Below, in pieces: positions 27,023-35,394 of a DNA stretch of 64,000 nt (its first letter is position 1; each line of letters starts with the position of its first letter). A program made the translations under genes and the position numbers. Under the pieces are notes generated by a model. It was given only the letters and a program-made list of their open reading frames with translations. It was not told the DNA's origin and made no database searches. This stretch comes from Streptococcus peroris ATCC 700780 (GTDB taxonomy: Bacteria > Bacillota > Bacilli > Lactobacillales > Streptococcaceae): positions 756,904 through 820,903 of the forward strand of contig NZ_GL732463.1 in the NCBI RefSeq assembly GCF_000187585.1. The letters are read 5' to 3'.

Positions 27023-28015
27023 CTATTGTTTGTTATATGTTTTACGGATTGCATCTTTGATGCTTTCGACCGTCGGAATCATTGCATTTTCAAGATTTTG
27101 TGCATAAGGCATTGGTACATCCTCACCTGCACAGCGACGGATTGGTGCATCCAAGTAATCAAATGCTTCTGATTCTGAGATAATAGCTGAGATTTCTCCG
27201 ATAAATCCGCTTGTCTTGTGGGCATCATTGACTAGAACTACTTTTCCAGTCTTCTTAACTGAATTAATGATGATGTCTTTATCAAGTGGAACCAAAGTAC
27301 GTGGGTCTACTACTTCTACTGAGATGCCTTCTTCAGCCAATTCTTCAGCAGCTTGCATAACACGACGAAGCATTTTACCGTATGTTACGACAGTTACATC
27401 AGTTCCTTCGCGTTTGATTTCCCCGACACCAAGTGGGATAGTATAGTCTGGATCAACAGGAACTTCACCTTTTTGGTTAAATTCTGATTTGTATTCAAGA
27501 ATGATAACAGGGTTGTTGTCACGGATAGAAGACTTAAGAAGTCCCTTCATATCAGCTGGTGTACCTGGAGCTACAACCTTCAATCCTGGGATATGAGTGA
27601 ACCAAGATTCCAATGATTGTGAGTGCTGAGCTGCAGAACCTACTCCGTTACCAGCGGCACAACGGATTGTAATCGGCACTTGACCTTTACCGCCAAACAT
27701 GTAACGAGTTTTAGCTGCTTGGTTGACGATATTATCCATGGCAATAACAGAAAAGTCCATGAACGTCATATCAACGATTGGGCGAAGTCCAGTCATAGCA
27801 GCACCAGCAGCTGCACCAGAGATTGCAGCTTCGGAAATCGGACAGTCACGTACACGTTCTGGCCCAAACTCCTCTAACATACCTACAGAAGTTCCGAAGT
27901 CTCCACCAAAAACTCCGACATCTTCACCCATCAAAAGCACATTTTCATCACGACGCATTTCCTCAGACATTGCAAGGATAATGGTATCGCGGAAAGACAT
28001 TAATTTTGTTTCCAT
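27023..28015 (-). CDS. Pyruvate dehydrogenase-type E1 component, beta subunit
   Basis: 330 residues. Transketolase-like N-terminal half with LMGEDVGVFGGDFGTSVGM and RPIVDMTFMDFS, and a C-terminal half with VEVVDPRTLVPLDKDII. Pairs with the alpha subunit, 16 bases upstream, to decarboxylate a 2-oxo acid with thiamine diphosphate. Similar operons are often annotated as acetoin dehydrogenase (acoAB); in streptococci pyruvate is the likelier substrate. Confidence 0.93.
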   Translation of the reverse strand: METKLMSFRDTIILAMSEEMRRDENVLLMGEDVGVFGGDFGTSVGMLEEFGPERVRDCPISEAAISGAAAGAAMTGLRPIVDMTFMDFSVIAMDNIVNQAAKTRYMFGGKGQVPITIRCAAGNGVGSAAQHSQSLESWFTHIPGLKVVAPGTPADMKGLLKSSIRDNNPVIILEYKSEFNQKGEVPVDPDYTIPLGVGEIKREGTDVTVVTYGKMLRRVMQAAEELAEEGISVEVVDPRTLVPLDKDIIINSVKKTGKVVLVNDAHKTSGFIGEISAIISESEAFDYLDAPIRRCAGEDVPMPYAQNLENAMIPTVESIKDAIRKTYNKQ

Positions 28016-28031
28016 ATTTCTCTACTTCTCC

Positions 28032-29000
28032 TTAGTCTGCGTAAATATCTTCAAATGCTGATTCAAGCGGAGGGAATGGACTTTCTTCAGCAAATTTAAC
28101 AGATGCTTCCACTGCTTCCTTAACTTGCGCTTGAATTTCTTCGAGTTCTTCTGCACTAGCAATATTATTTTCAACAAGGTACTTACGAAGATTTTCAATT
28201 GGATCTTTTTGTTTCCACTCATCGACTTCTTCACGTGTACGATATTTACCTGGGTCTGAAGATGAGTGACCAAGCCAGCGGTAGGTTACACTTTCAATCA
28301 AGACAGGACCTTTACCAGAGCGGACATGATCGACTGCTTTCTTAAATCCTTCGTAGACATCGATAACATTGTTTCCATCAGGGATAAACATACCAGGAAT
28401 ACCGTATGCAGCGCTACGTTCATGGATATGTTGAACATTTGTCATTTTCTTAATATCTGCTGAAATTCCGTATCCGTTATTGATGCAGTAGAAAATAACA
28501 GGAAGATTCCAGATTGAAGCCATATTCACCGCTTCGTGGAATACACCTTCGTTTGTTGCACCATCACCGAATAAGCAGACGACAATCTTACCGGTATTTT
28601 TCATTTGTTGAGTGAGGGCAGCACCTACTGCAATTCCCATACCACCACCTACAATACCATTAGCACCAAGGTTACCAGCGTCAAGGTCGGCGATATGCAT
28701 TGACCCACCTTTACCTTTACAAGTTCCAGTGTATTTACCTAGGATTTCAGCCATCATTCCATTGAGGTCGATACCTTTGGCAATGGCTTGACCGTGACCA
28801 CGGTGATTCGAGGTAATTAAGTCATCTTTGTTTAGAGCCAACATAGCCCCAACGTTTGCCGCTTCCTCACCAACAGAGAAGTGCGTCATTCCTGGCACTT
28901 TCCCTTTTTTTACCAATTGAGCAATCTTCAAATCCATACGACGGATTTCTTCCATCTTACGGAACATCTCAAGTAGAAGATTTTTATCTAGAGTTGACAT
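28032..29000 (-). CDS. Pyruvate dehydrogenase-type E1 component, alpha subunit
   Basis: 322 residues. Thiamine diphosphate motif CLFGDGATNEGVFHEAVNMA through the following Asn-Asn (YCINNGYGIS), and MTHFSVGEEAANVGAM near the N-terminus. First gene of the dehydrogenase operon E1 alpha - E1 beta - E2 - lpdA - lplA. AGAAAGG precedes the ATG. Expression likely responds to aeration or redox state; a lone Rex half-site lies upstream of the promoter. Confidence 0.94.
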   Translation of the reverse strand: MSTLDKNLLLEMFRKMEEIRRMDLKIAQLVKKGKVPGMTHFSVGEEAANVGAMLALNKDDLITSNHRGHGQAIAKGIDLNGMMAEILGKYTGTCKGKGGSMHIADLDAGNLGANGIVGGGMGIAVGAALTQQMKNTGKIVVCLFGDGATNEGVFHEAVNMASIWNLPVIFYCINNGYGISADIKKMTNVQHIHERSAAYGIPGMFIPDGNNVIDVYEGFKKAVDHVRSGKGPVLIESVTYRWLGHSSSDPGKYRTREEVDEWKQKDPIENLRKYLVENNIASAEELEEIQAQVKEAVEASVKFAEESPFPPLESAFEDIYAD

Positions 29001-29036
29001 AATTTTGCCTTTCTAAGTTTAAATTCTTGTAATTCT

Positions 29037-29065
29037 ATTTTACTTTATTAGTACATCAGAGTCAA
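29037..29065 (-). promoter_or_regulatory. Promoter of the dehydrogenase operon
   Basis: On the minus strand TTGACT (29065-29060), 17-base spacer, TAAAAT (29042-29037); the E1 alpha ATG is at 29000. A TTGTGA half-site (29089-29084) lies 18 bases upstream of the -35. Confidence 0.7.
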
Positions 29066-29091
29066 AAAAAATGTCTATATTTTTCACAATA

Positions 29092-29127
29092 TAAAAAAAG
29101 AAAAGTCAATAAAATCAAGACTTTTCT
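29092..29127 (-). terminator. Terminator after the MATE gene
   Basis: AGAAAAGTC and GACTTTTCT (29099-29107 and 29119-29127) form the stem, and leftward the product ends in a run of T (29098-29092). Confidence 0.8.
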
Positions 29128-29168
29128 ATACATAGAATAAATATTTCACAAACTAATTCGTTTAAGTA

Positions 29169-30509
29169 TTATTTCATTTTATTTATAATAACTTGTAAAC
29201 GCCACTGATAGAGGAGACCACTGACTACTAAACTTATAATGAGACCAATCCAATATGAGTAAGGTCCTAAACTTGTCGTATAATCCAAGAGCAATCCAAG
29301 AGGAATAGCTACGCCCCAGTATCCAATGAGGCCAAGATAAAAGGGTATAACCGTGTCCTTGTAACCTCGCAAAATGCCTTGTAAGGGTGCTGCAAATGTA
29401 TCAGCTAACTGGAAAAACAAGCTATAGGTCATAAAACTAGCAGTTAAGTGAATGAAATCGGAATCGTATCCATATAGTTTGGCAACATTTTCTCGAAAAA
29501 TATACAAAAAACTGAGAGTTAACATTGCGAACACCATAGCGGATAGTCGACCAATTTTAATAAATTTCTTAGCATCTTCTAAACGCTTTGCACCTACTTC
29601 ATAAGAAACAACTATAGCCATAGTCGTTGAAATACTCATAGGAACAGCATACATAAGTGACGAAAAATTCATAGCTGATTGATGACTAGCAATGATCAAT
29701 GATGAGAATTTTGCCATAATCAATCCAACTGCTGAAAAAATAGCAACCTCTGCAAATACTGTTCCGCCAATGGGTAATCCTAATCTGATTGCTTCTTTTA
29801 TCTGATTCTTGTCTAAAGGTAAACGATTCTCTAAATGAAATTCTTTTAGTTTTTCTTGTTTAAGAAGGACTAGTATTGAAATTAGTAACAAAGCCCAATA
29901 AGCCAAGGAAGTCCCAAGTCCAGCTCCAGCTCCTCCTAACTCAGGAAAGCCAAGAGCCCCGTAGATCAAGAGATAGTTGAAGCTACTGTTTAAAGGTAAT
30001 AAAAGGAGCATCAAATACATGGATAGCTTGGTTAATCCCAGTGCATCCAGTAATGAACGAATAACGCTAAAGAGTAAGAGAGGAATAATTCCAATTGCTA
30101 AAAGCCATAGGTAACGAATTGCTATATCTGTTACGGCTGCTTCTAGCCCCATGTTGTTTAGAATAAGTGGTGCCACAAAGAAAACTAAAACAAATAGAAA
30201 GATGGATAAACCAAGCGAAAGATAAAGAAATTGATAGAAGTCAGAAGCTACTTTCTTCTGTTTTCCTCGACCCAAATGATGTCCAATGATAGGAACTAGA
30301 GCTGAAACAATACCAGTTAAGAAGGTAAAAAATGGATTCCACAAACTAGTAGCCATTGTTACTCCAGCCAAATCAATAGTATTGTACTGGCCGGTCATGG
30401 TCGTATCTACAAAGGAAGCAGAGTAATTTGCTAATTGATAAATCAAAATGGGAAAGAAAATCTTGAGAAACAAGACAAACTTATCTTTAGATTGATGTGT
30501 TGGGTACAT
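29169..30509 (-). CDS. MATE family multidrug efflux protein
   Basis: 446 residues with about 12 membrane helices. Two homologous halves are visible; typical MATE segments are YSASFVDTTMTGQYNTIDLAG in the first helix pair region and GLPIGGTVFAEVAIFSAVG at the start of the second half. Exports cationic compounds against Na+ or H+; the substrate is unknown. AGAGAGGG precedes the ATG. It follows pyrC by 43 bases and ends the ung-mutX-pyrC transcript at a clear terminator. Confidence 0.9.
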   Translation of the reverse strand: MYPTHQSKDKFVLFLKIFFPILIYQLANYSASFVDTTMTGQYNTIDLAGVTMATSLWNPFFTFLTGIVSALVPIIGHHLGRGKQKKVASDFYQFLYLSLGLSIFLFVLVFFVAPLILNNMGLEAAVTDIAIRYLWLLAIGIIPLLLFSVIRSLLDALGLTKLSMYLMLLLLPLNSSFNYLLIYGALGFPELGGAGAGLGTSLAYWALLLISILVLLKQEKLKEFHLENRLPLDKNQIKEAIRLGLPIGGTVFAEVAIFSAVGLIMAKFSSLIIASHQSAMNFSSLMYAVPMSISTTMAIVVSYEVGAKRLEDAKKFIKIGRLSAMVFAMLTLSFLYIFRENVAKLYGYDSDFIHLTASFMTYSLFFQLADTFAAPLQGILRGYKDTVIPFYLGLIGYWGVAIPLGLLLDYTTSLGPYSYWIGLIISLVVSGLLYQWRLQVIINKMK

Positions 30510-30552
30510 ACAGACCCTCTCTAAATTTTGTTTTTATAGAGTAGCTTTTCAC

Positions 30553-31821
30553 CTAGTTTTTGTAAACAATTTGTCCACTACAGATAGTAAATTTTACCTG
30601 CCCTTTTAATTGCTCACCGATAAATGGTGAATTAGATGCTTTTGATGCGAAATGTGTGTCTACGATTCGGTCCGCCTTATCATCAAAAATGGTAATATCA
30701 GCTGGACCATTTTCAGCCAAATAACCTGCTTCAAGTTTATACAATTTGGCTGGATTTACTGTCATTTTTTCAAGCAATTGCATCAAACTTAACTCACCAG
30801 TTTCAACCAAATAAGTTAAACCTAGTGACAAGGAAGTTTCCAATCCAGTCATACCTGATGGTGCCTTGGTAATATCTTCGACATTCTTTTCATCAGCGTG
30901 GTGTGGCGCGTGGTCAGTTGCAATTACAGAAATGACTCCAGATTTAAGCCCTTCAATAACTGCACGACGGTCAGACTCCAGACGAAGAGGTGGATTCATC
31001 TTAGCGTTACTTCCTTTAGTCAAGAGAAGCGCTTCAGTCTTAGAGAAATGTTGCGGTGCTACTTCTGCAGTTACGTTTGCTCCCAAGCCTTGAGCGAACT
31101 CCACAACTTTGACACTTTCTTCTTTTGACAAATGCTGGATATGAACGTGAGCCTTAGTCGCATAGGCAATCATGACATCTCGAGCAATCATCGCATACTC
31201 TGCGACACCAGTAGCTCCGCAAATATGGAAGTGCTCTTTAGCAATGTTTTCATTAAAACCTAGCGTACCATTCAATCCAGGATCCTCTTCGTGAAGACTG
31301 ATAAAGGTATTCAACTTTTTAGCCGCTTCCATGGCTTCCTTGACAACTTTGCTACTTTCGAGAGGAATCCCATCATCAGAAAATCCAACAGCACCTGCTT
31401 CTAAAAGTGCTTTAAAATCAGTTAAATCTTGTCCATTAAAGTTTTTGGTAATCGTTGCTACAGATTTAACGTTAATCTTTTCCTTGGCCGCAGACTGAAG
31501 AACTTCCTCTAAAGTCTCAACATCTGAGATGGTTGGATTGGTATTCGCCATCATAACAACCGTCGTAAAGCCACCCGCAGCAGCTGCTAGTGCACCTGTA
31601 TGAATATCTTCTTTATGAGTCTGACCAGGTTCACGGAAATGAACATGGATATCCACCAAACCGGGTGCAACGACAAGACCAGTTGCATCAATGACCTCTG
31701 CATCTTTTTCACTAATTTGTGGTGCAATTTTGACAATTTTACTGTCTTCAACCAAGATATCACACACTTGATCCAAACCAGACTTAGGATCCATTACTCG
31801 ACCATTTTTAATTAGTAACAT
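30553..31821 (-). CDS. pyrC: Dihydroorotase
   Basis: 422 residues, class I dihydroorotase length. [20 protein letters not shown] contains the zinc-binding His-x-His; the catalytic-loop region and [12 protein letters not shown] near residue 303 complete the site. Third step of pyrimidine synthesis: carbamoyl aspartate to dihydroorotate. It is 12 bases after mutX, with AAAGGAG upstream, and not in a pyrimidine operon, as usual for streptococci. Confidence 0.95.
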   Translation of the reverse strand: MLLIKNGRVMDPKSGLDQVCDILVEDSKIVKIAPQISEKDAEVIDATGLVVAPGLVDIHVHFREPGQTHKEDIHTGALAAAAGGFTTVVMMANTNPTISDVETLEEVLQSAAKEKINVKSVATITKNFNGQDLTDFKALLEAGAVGFSDDGIPLESSKVVKEAMEAAKKLNTFISLHEEDPGLNGTLGFNENIAKEHFHICGATGVAEYAMIARDVMIAYATKAHVHIQHLSKEESVKVVEFAQGLGANVTAEVAPQHFSKTEALLLTKGSNAKMNPPLRLESDRRAVIEGLKSGVISVIATDHAPHHADEKNVEDITKAPSGMTGLETSLSLGLTYLVETGELSLMQLLEKMTVNPAKLYKLEAGYLAENGPADITIFDDKADRIVDTHFASKASNSPFIGEQLKGQVKFTICSGQIVYKN

Positions 31822-31833
31822 CTGCTTTCTCCT

Positions 31834-32298
31834 TTATTCGTAGAAATCCACTTGGGTATCCAATAACTTATCACCATCATAAACAAACTTTGCTGAAAAG
31901 AAGGGCTTATCTTCTAAAAGCCACTCGACAAAGGTATGGTCCCCTTCCCAGGTCGGCTTGCTGAGAACTTCATCATAAGGAACCCATTCCAGAGTTCCCT
32001 CATCGCACTCTATCAATTCACCCTCAAACTCAGTTACTTTAAAAACATAAGTATACCAGTCCAAGTCTGGTGTAAATTCAGGGAAAGTAATAATACCTTT
32101 GAGTACAGGCTTTGCTTTTAACCCCGTTTCTTCGAAAATCTCACGGGTCGCACACTCTTGAGGAGTTTCACCCTTTTCAAGTTTACCTCCTACTCCTATC
32201 CACTTCCCTTCATGGACATCATTGGGCTTTTTATTTCGATAAAGCATCAGATATTCTTTTCCATTATCAATGTAACAAATCGTCGCTAACTGAGGCAT
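31834..32298 (-). CDS. mutX: 8-oxo-dGTP diphosphatase MutX-type Nudix hydrolase
   Basis: 154 residues. The Nudix box GGKLEKGETPQECATREIFE continues EETGL, all key residues present. The N-terminal PQLATICYIDNGKEYLMLYR and WIGVGGKL resemble streptococcal MutX. It sanitises oxidised dGTP and so lowers A:T to C:G mutation. Its place directly after the uracil glycosylase gene (9 bases) fits a small DNA-protection operon. Confidence 0.9.
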   Translation of the reverse strand: MPQLATICYIDNGKEYLMLYRNKKPNDVHEGKWIGVGGKLEKGETPQECATREIFEETGLKAKPVLKGIITFPEFTPDLDWYTYVFKVTEFEGELIECDEGTLEWVPYDEVLSKPTWEGDHTFVEWLLEDKPFFSAKFVYDGDKLLDTQVDFYE

Positions 32299-32307
32299 AA
32301 TATCTCC

Positions 32308-32961
32308 TTATCTAAGCCAATCAATTGGCTCTTGTCCAGTTTTTTCTAAGAATGAATTGGCTTTGGAAAATGGTTTTGAACCCCAAAATCCTCTGTAAAC
32401 AGATAAAGGACTAGGGTGAGCAGATTCTAAAATTAAATGTTGAGGGTTGGTTACCAGCGCTTTTTTCCTGCGAGCATAAGAACCCCACAGTACAAAGACT
32501 ATTGGTCTATCCAAATTATTGACAACCTTTATAACAGCATCCGTAAAAGGTTCCCAAATTTGACCAGCGTGCCCATTTGCTTGACCAGCTGGAACTGTTA
32601 GACAAGCATTTAGAAGCAAAACACCTTGCTGAGCCCATGAAGTCAAATCATGGGACTTTTTAATACCAATGTCATCAGAAAGTTCTTTCAATATATTTTG
32701 CAAGGAAGGAGGAGCTGGAATACTATCTGGAACAGAAAAACTCAACCCCTGAGCCTGACCAGGCCCATGATAAGGATCTTGCCCCAGAATCACCACTTTA
32801 ACCTCTTCTAGAGGAGTTGACAAAAGAGCCTGAAAAACCTTTTCTCTAGGTGGATAAACAATTCCTTGTGAGTAGACATTCTCCATAAATTGATTGATTT
32901 TCCCAAAATAACCTTCAGGTAATTGCTCCTTAATCAAAGCATGCCAAGATGAGTGTTGCAT
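32308..32961 (-). CDS. ung: Uracil-DNA glycosylase
   Basis: 217 residues from the ATG at 32961, preceded by GGGGAG; a start at 32985 would overlap the upstream gene and lacks a site. [17 protein letters not shown] includes the water-activating Asp, and [17 protein letters not shown] the uracil-binding His and DNA-intercalating loop. Removes uracil from DNA as the first step of base excision repair. In a tight operon with DUF4336, mutX and pyrC. Confidence 0.96.
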   Translation of the reverse strand: MQHSSWHALIKEQLPEGYFGKINQFMENVYSQGIVYPPREKVFQALLSTPLEEVKVVILGQDPYHGPGQAQGLSFSVPDSIPAPPSLQNILKELSDDIGIKKSHDLTSWAQQGVLLLNACLTVPAGQANGHAGQIWEPFTDAVIKVVNNLDRPIVFVLWGSYARRKKALVTNPQHLILESAHPSPLSVYRGFWGSKPFSKANSFLEKTGQEPIDWLR

Positions 32962-32972
32962 CTTTCTCCCCT

Positions 32973-33728
32973 TTATCGTATCCATCTAAAAGCACGTCTT
33001 AATTCATCCGTACCATTTTTAAAAAAGCATAATCCATGTGCAAGTATAATCTTATCCGGTTTCCAGTTTAGCATACGGAAAAAAGACATTTTTGCTTCCC
33101 CTTGTCTTCCTAAAAAAGTCATCCGATAATCAATAGGAGTTTGACCATCAGGGGCTGTTACACGAGCTAAACGATAGAATCTTCTTCGGATTGGACTAGC
33201 TATCTTTTCCGGTTCAAAATTCTCTATAAGGTCTGTTACTATGAGTGTTTTAGTTGATTTATGAAAAAAGACCACCTCTTCGATGACAGAACTTCCCTTA
33301 AAAATAAGTTGATCAATCTCATCAGACCATAAATCAGGAGCCTTATCAGTTAAGTCAATATCAAATACTACCTTGACATTCTGACTTTTCGCTCTCTCTT
33401 CAACTCCTGGACTAGACCATGCTTGTGCATGAGGATATCTTTTTTTCCAATCTGCAATATAGGCGTAGTGAATCTTATTTGGTGAAACCAGGTAAGCGAC
33501 TCTGCCCAAAGCATCCAGTTCAGTAAAGAGTTCCTCATTTGGCGCAATAGGAGAATGAATCCAAAGTTTGCCATCATTTAACTTAATCACCGTCATACGT
33601 GTCTGAAAAGGAAGTTTGAAGATCTTCATGTCCATTTGAATCAAATCACCATCTACTATCCAGATATTTTGATCAACTTCCTTTAGTGTATACAATGGTT
33701 CATAAAGAGAAAGTTCTGGCCTTAACAT
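32973..33728 (-). CDS. DUF4336 domain protein
   Basis: 251 residues. The fold resembles a metallo-beta-lactamase-like layout ([20 protein letters not shown], then [20 protein letters not shown], and [10 protein letters not shown]), but the canonical HxHxDH is absent; a catalytic role is uncertain. The DUF4336 assignment is from recognised family motifs. First gene of the operon with ung, mutX, pyrC and MATE, starting right after a terminator and an extended -10 box. Confidence 0.8.
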   Translation of the reverse strand: MLRPELSLYEPLYTLKEVDQNIWIVDGDLIQMDMKIFKLPFQTRMTVIKLNDGKLWIHSPIAPNEELFTELDALGRVAYLVSPNKIHYAYIADWKKRYPHAQAWSSPGVEERAKSQNVKVVFDIDLTDKAPDLWSDEIDQLIFKGSSVIEEVVFFHKSTKTLIVTDLIENFEPEKIASPIRRRFYRLARVTAPDGQTPIDYRMTFLGRQGEAKMSFFRMLNWKPDKIILAHGLCFFKNGTDELRRAFRWIR

Positions 33729-33759
33729 TGTTATCTATTCCTTCGTTTTTACTGCCTCT

Positions 33760-33765
33760 ATTATA
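33760..33765 (-). promoter_or_regulatory. Extended -10 promoter for the DUF4336-ung-mutX-pyrC operon
   Basis: On the minus strand TG, one base, then TATAAT (33765-33760), 32 bases before the DUF4336 ATG, and directly after the terminator of the preceding gene. Confidence 0.6.
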
Positions 33766-33767
33766 GC

Positions 33768-33794
33768 AAAAAGTGGCTATCTAAACCACTTTTT
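33768..33794 (-). terminator. Terminator after the 97-residue hypothetical gene
   Basis: AAAAAGTGG (33768-33776) and CCACTTTTT (33786-33794) form a 9-bp stem with a 9-base loop. The T-tract on the leftward side is short. Confidence 0.65.
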
Positions 33795-33861
33795 ACAGTT
33801 CACATATATACTGTTATTTATTCGAATATTGGACATCAGTATTTATATAAAAGATAGAGGA

Positions 33862-34155
33862 TTAGTCAGCCATTAAAAACTTTCCGATTGTATCAATCGC
33901 AAGCGAAAGTTTTTCATTAACAGACTTCATCCGCTCCTCATTTACATCCATATAATAAAGTTCAGACAAGCCACCCCTAGGAAGAAAGAGTGAATGATGG
34001 ATGTTCATCTTCTCTCGAGTACTTAATTCTATATGATTGCTTATGAAGTACTTTAACTCTTTTAACGAATTTACTTGAGCAATCACACCTTTTAACTGAT
34101 ACTCCTCAACGAGGATTAGCAAGTTGTCAATCGCTTCAATCACTTTAGTTTCCAT
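33862..34155 (-). CDS. Hypothetical protein, 97 residues
   Basis: From the ATG at 34155 (METKVIEAIDNLL) with AGAGGTGAT upstream; the longer frame from 34197 would overlap the HAD gene. Mostly helical and soluble, with LHNHI-like acidic and basic heptads and no known motif; it ends AIDTIGKFLMAD. It follows the HAD phosphatase by 23 bases and is probably co-transcribed. I do not recognise it and assign no function. Confidence 0.75.
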   Translation of the reverse strand: METKVIEAIDNLLILVEEYQLKGVIAQVNSLKELKYFISNHIELSTREKMNIHHSLFLPRGGLSELYYMDVNEERMKSVNEKLSLAIDTIGKFLMAD

Positions 34156-34178
34156 ATCATCACCTCTTAGGAAAATCA

Positions 34179-34871
34179 CTACATAGCATCTAAACAATTT
34201 AGTAAGTCTTGGTAAGAATGGACTTCGTAAGTCGGTTGAGCGCCTGTTTTATTTTCTAGATGATGTGGATTGTACCAGATTGTGTCAATCCCTGCATTAT
34301 TGCCACCCTGGATATCTGCTGTCAGTGAATCACCAATCATAAAGGTATTTTCTTTGGAAAATCCAGGTATTTGTTGACCAATTCTTTCGTAGAAAAGAGC
34401 GTCAGGTTTCTGTGTTCCAAGTTGTTCTGAAATAAAAACATGATTAAAATAAGGAGCTAGGCCAGATTTTGTCAAACGCCCCGTCTGAATTGAAATGATT
34501 CCATTTGTAGCTGCGTAAACTTCATAGCCGCGATCGATTAGAGTATCTAAAAGCTCCATAGCACCTGAAAATATTTGACCCTGTTGCGATAAATAAAACT
34601 GATAGCGATTTGCTAAATAAGAACCATCTTTTTCAACACCAAAGTGCTCAAACAATCTAGAAAAACGCGTATTGACTAATTCATGTTTTGTAATTTTCTT
34701 CTGCTCTAAGTCCTTCCAGAGAGCTATGTTCATGGGTACATAGTAATCCTTATAAGCCTGAATATTATCAACTCCTTCTTCTTTCAGAAGTTGTGTCAAG
34801 GCTACATCCTCTGCTGTATCGAAATCAAATAATGTATGGTCTAGGTCAAAGAGTAAAAATTTATATCTCAT
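34179..34871 (-). CDS. YjjG family noncanonical pyrimidine nucleotidase (HAD hydrolase)
   Basis: 230 residues. HAD motif I FDLDHTLFDFDTAE, motif II ATNGI, motif III lysine near GTQKPDALFYERI, and motif IV IGDSLTADIQGGNNAGIDT. The closest known type is YjjG, a 5'-nucleotidase that removes noncanonical pyrimidine nucleotides. The cap domain lies between about 18 and 90. It is the first gene of this leftward set. Confidence 0.88.
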   Translation of the reverse strand: MRYKFLLFDLDHTLFDFDTAEDVALTQLLKEEGVDNIQAYKDYYVPMNIALWKDLEQKKITKHELVNTRFSRLFEHFGVEKDGSYLANRYQFYLSQQGQIFSGAMELLDTLIDRGYEVYAATNGIISIQTGRLTKSGLAPYFNHVFISEQLGTQKPDALFYERIGQQIPGFSKENTFMIGDSLTADIQGGNNAGIDTIWYNPHHLENKTGAQPTYEVHSYQDLLNCLDAM

Positions 34872-35202
34872 TAGCTTTTTATCCTTCTGTCGATAAATCT
34901 ATTCAATAAAAGTATAGCATAAAGAAGAAAAATCCCCAAATAGACTAATTGAAAGAATATAAAATTTTCAGCTAAAAACTTATAAAATACATAAAAGATA
35001 AATAAATATTCCATTAAAATCAAAACTTGTTTTCATTAAAACAACTAGGGTATATCTTGTAATTATATTGAAAATTTTCAGGAAATATCGTGTTTTTCTT
35101 TCATAAATCATCTCATCTATTTAGTTCGTATATATTGATAAAACACTACTGTTAAAATATTTCAAAAATTTATATTATAACAGTAATTTGATATATTTTT
35201 AT

Positions 35203-35231
35203 TTGTTATTTAAAAATATTTGTGATACAAT
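35203..35231 (+). promoter_or_regulatory. Promoter overlapped by the Rex box, upstream of the adhesin gene
   Basis: TTGTTA (35203-35208), 17-base spacer, TACAAT (35226-35231). The -10 is the centre of the Rex-like box. The leader to the ATG at 35395 would be about 157 bases. Confidence 0.55.
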
Positions 35232-35237
35232 TCACAG
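35220..35237. promoter_or_regulatory. Rex-type operator upstream of the adhesin gene
   Basis: TTGTGATACAATTCACAG: TTGTGA-N6-TCACAA with one mismatch in 12. The same consensus is shared with the CRP/FNR class, but the window encodes Rex and streptococci use this motif for Rex. Confidence 0.6.
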
Positions 35238-35394
35238 TATAGGTAATTTAAGTCTAAGACTAGAAAGAGGCTTGGGTAAGATTTGTCTATAAATTAACCT
35301 ATATTTCTAATTTTTCTCCCATTTAATATAATGGTAGATTCTAATTTAAAATATACATAGAAATTATTTTAATTCTATTAGAAAGAAGTATATT

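Larger units (their letters stand above)
34872..35394. other. AT-rich 523-base intergenic region upstream of the Cna-type adhesin gene
   Basis: No gene seen. It holds a CodY-box-like AATTTTCAGGAAATA (35073-35087, 13 of 15 consensus bases), an imperfect 13-bp inverted repeat around ACTGTTA/TAACAGT (about 35150-35193), a Rex-type box with an overlapping promoter (35203-35237), and a second TATAAT at 35327-35332. The rest is extreme A+T with curved-DNA-like A tracts. Confidence 0.6.
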
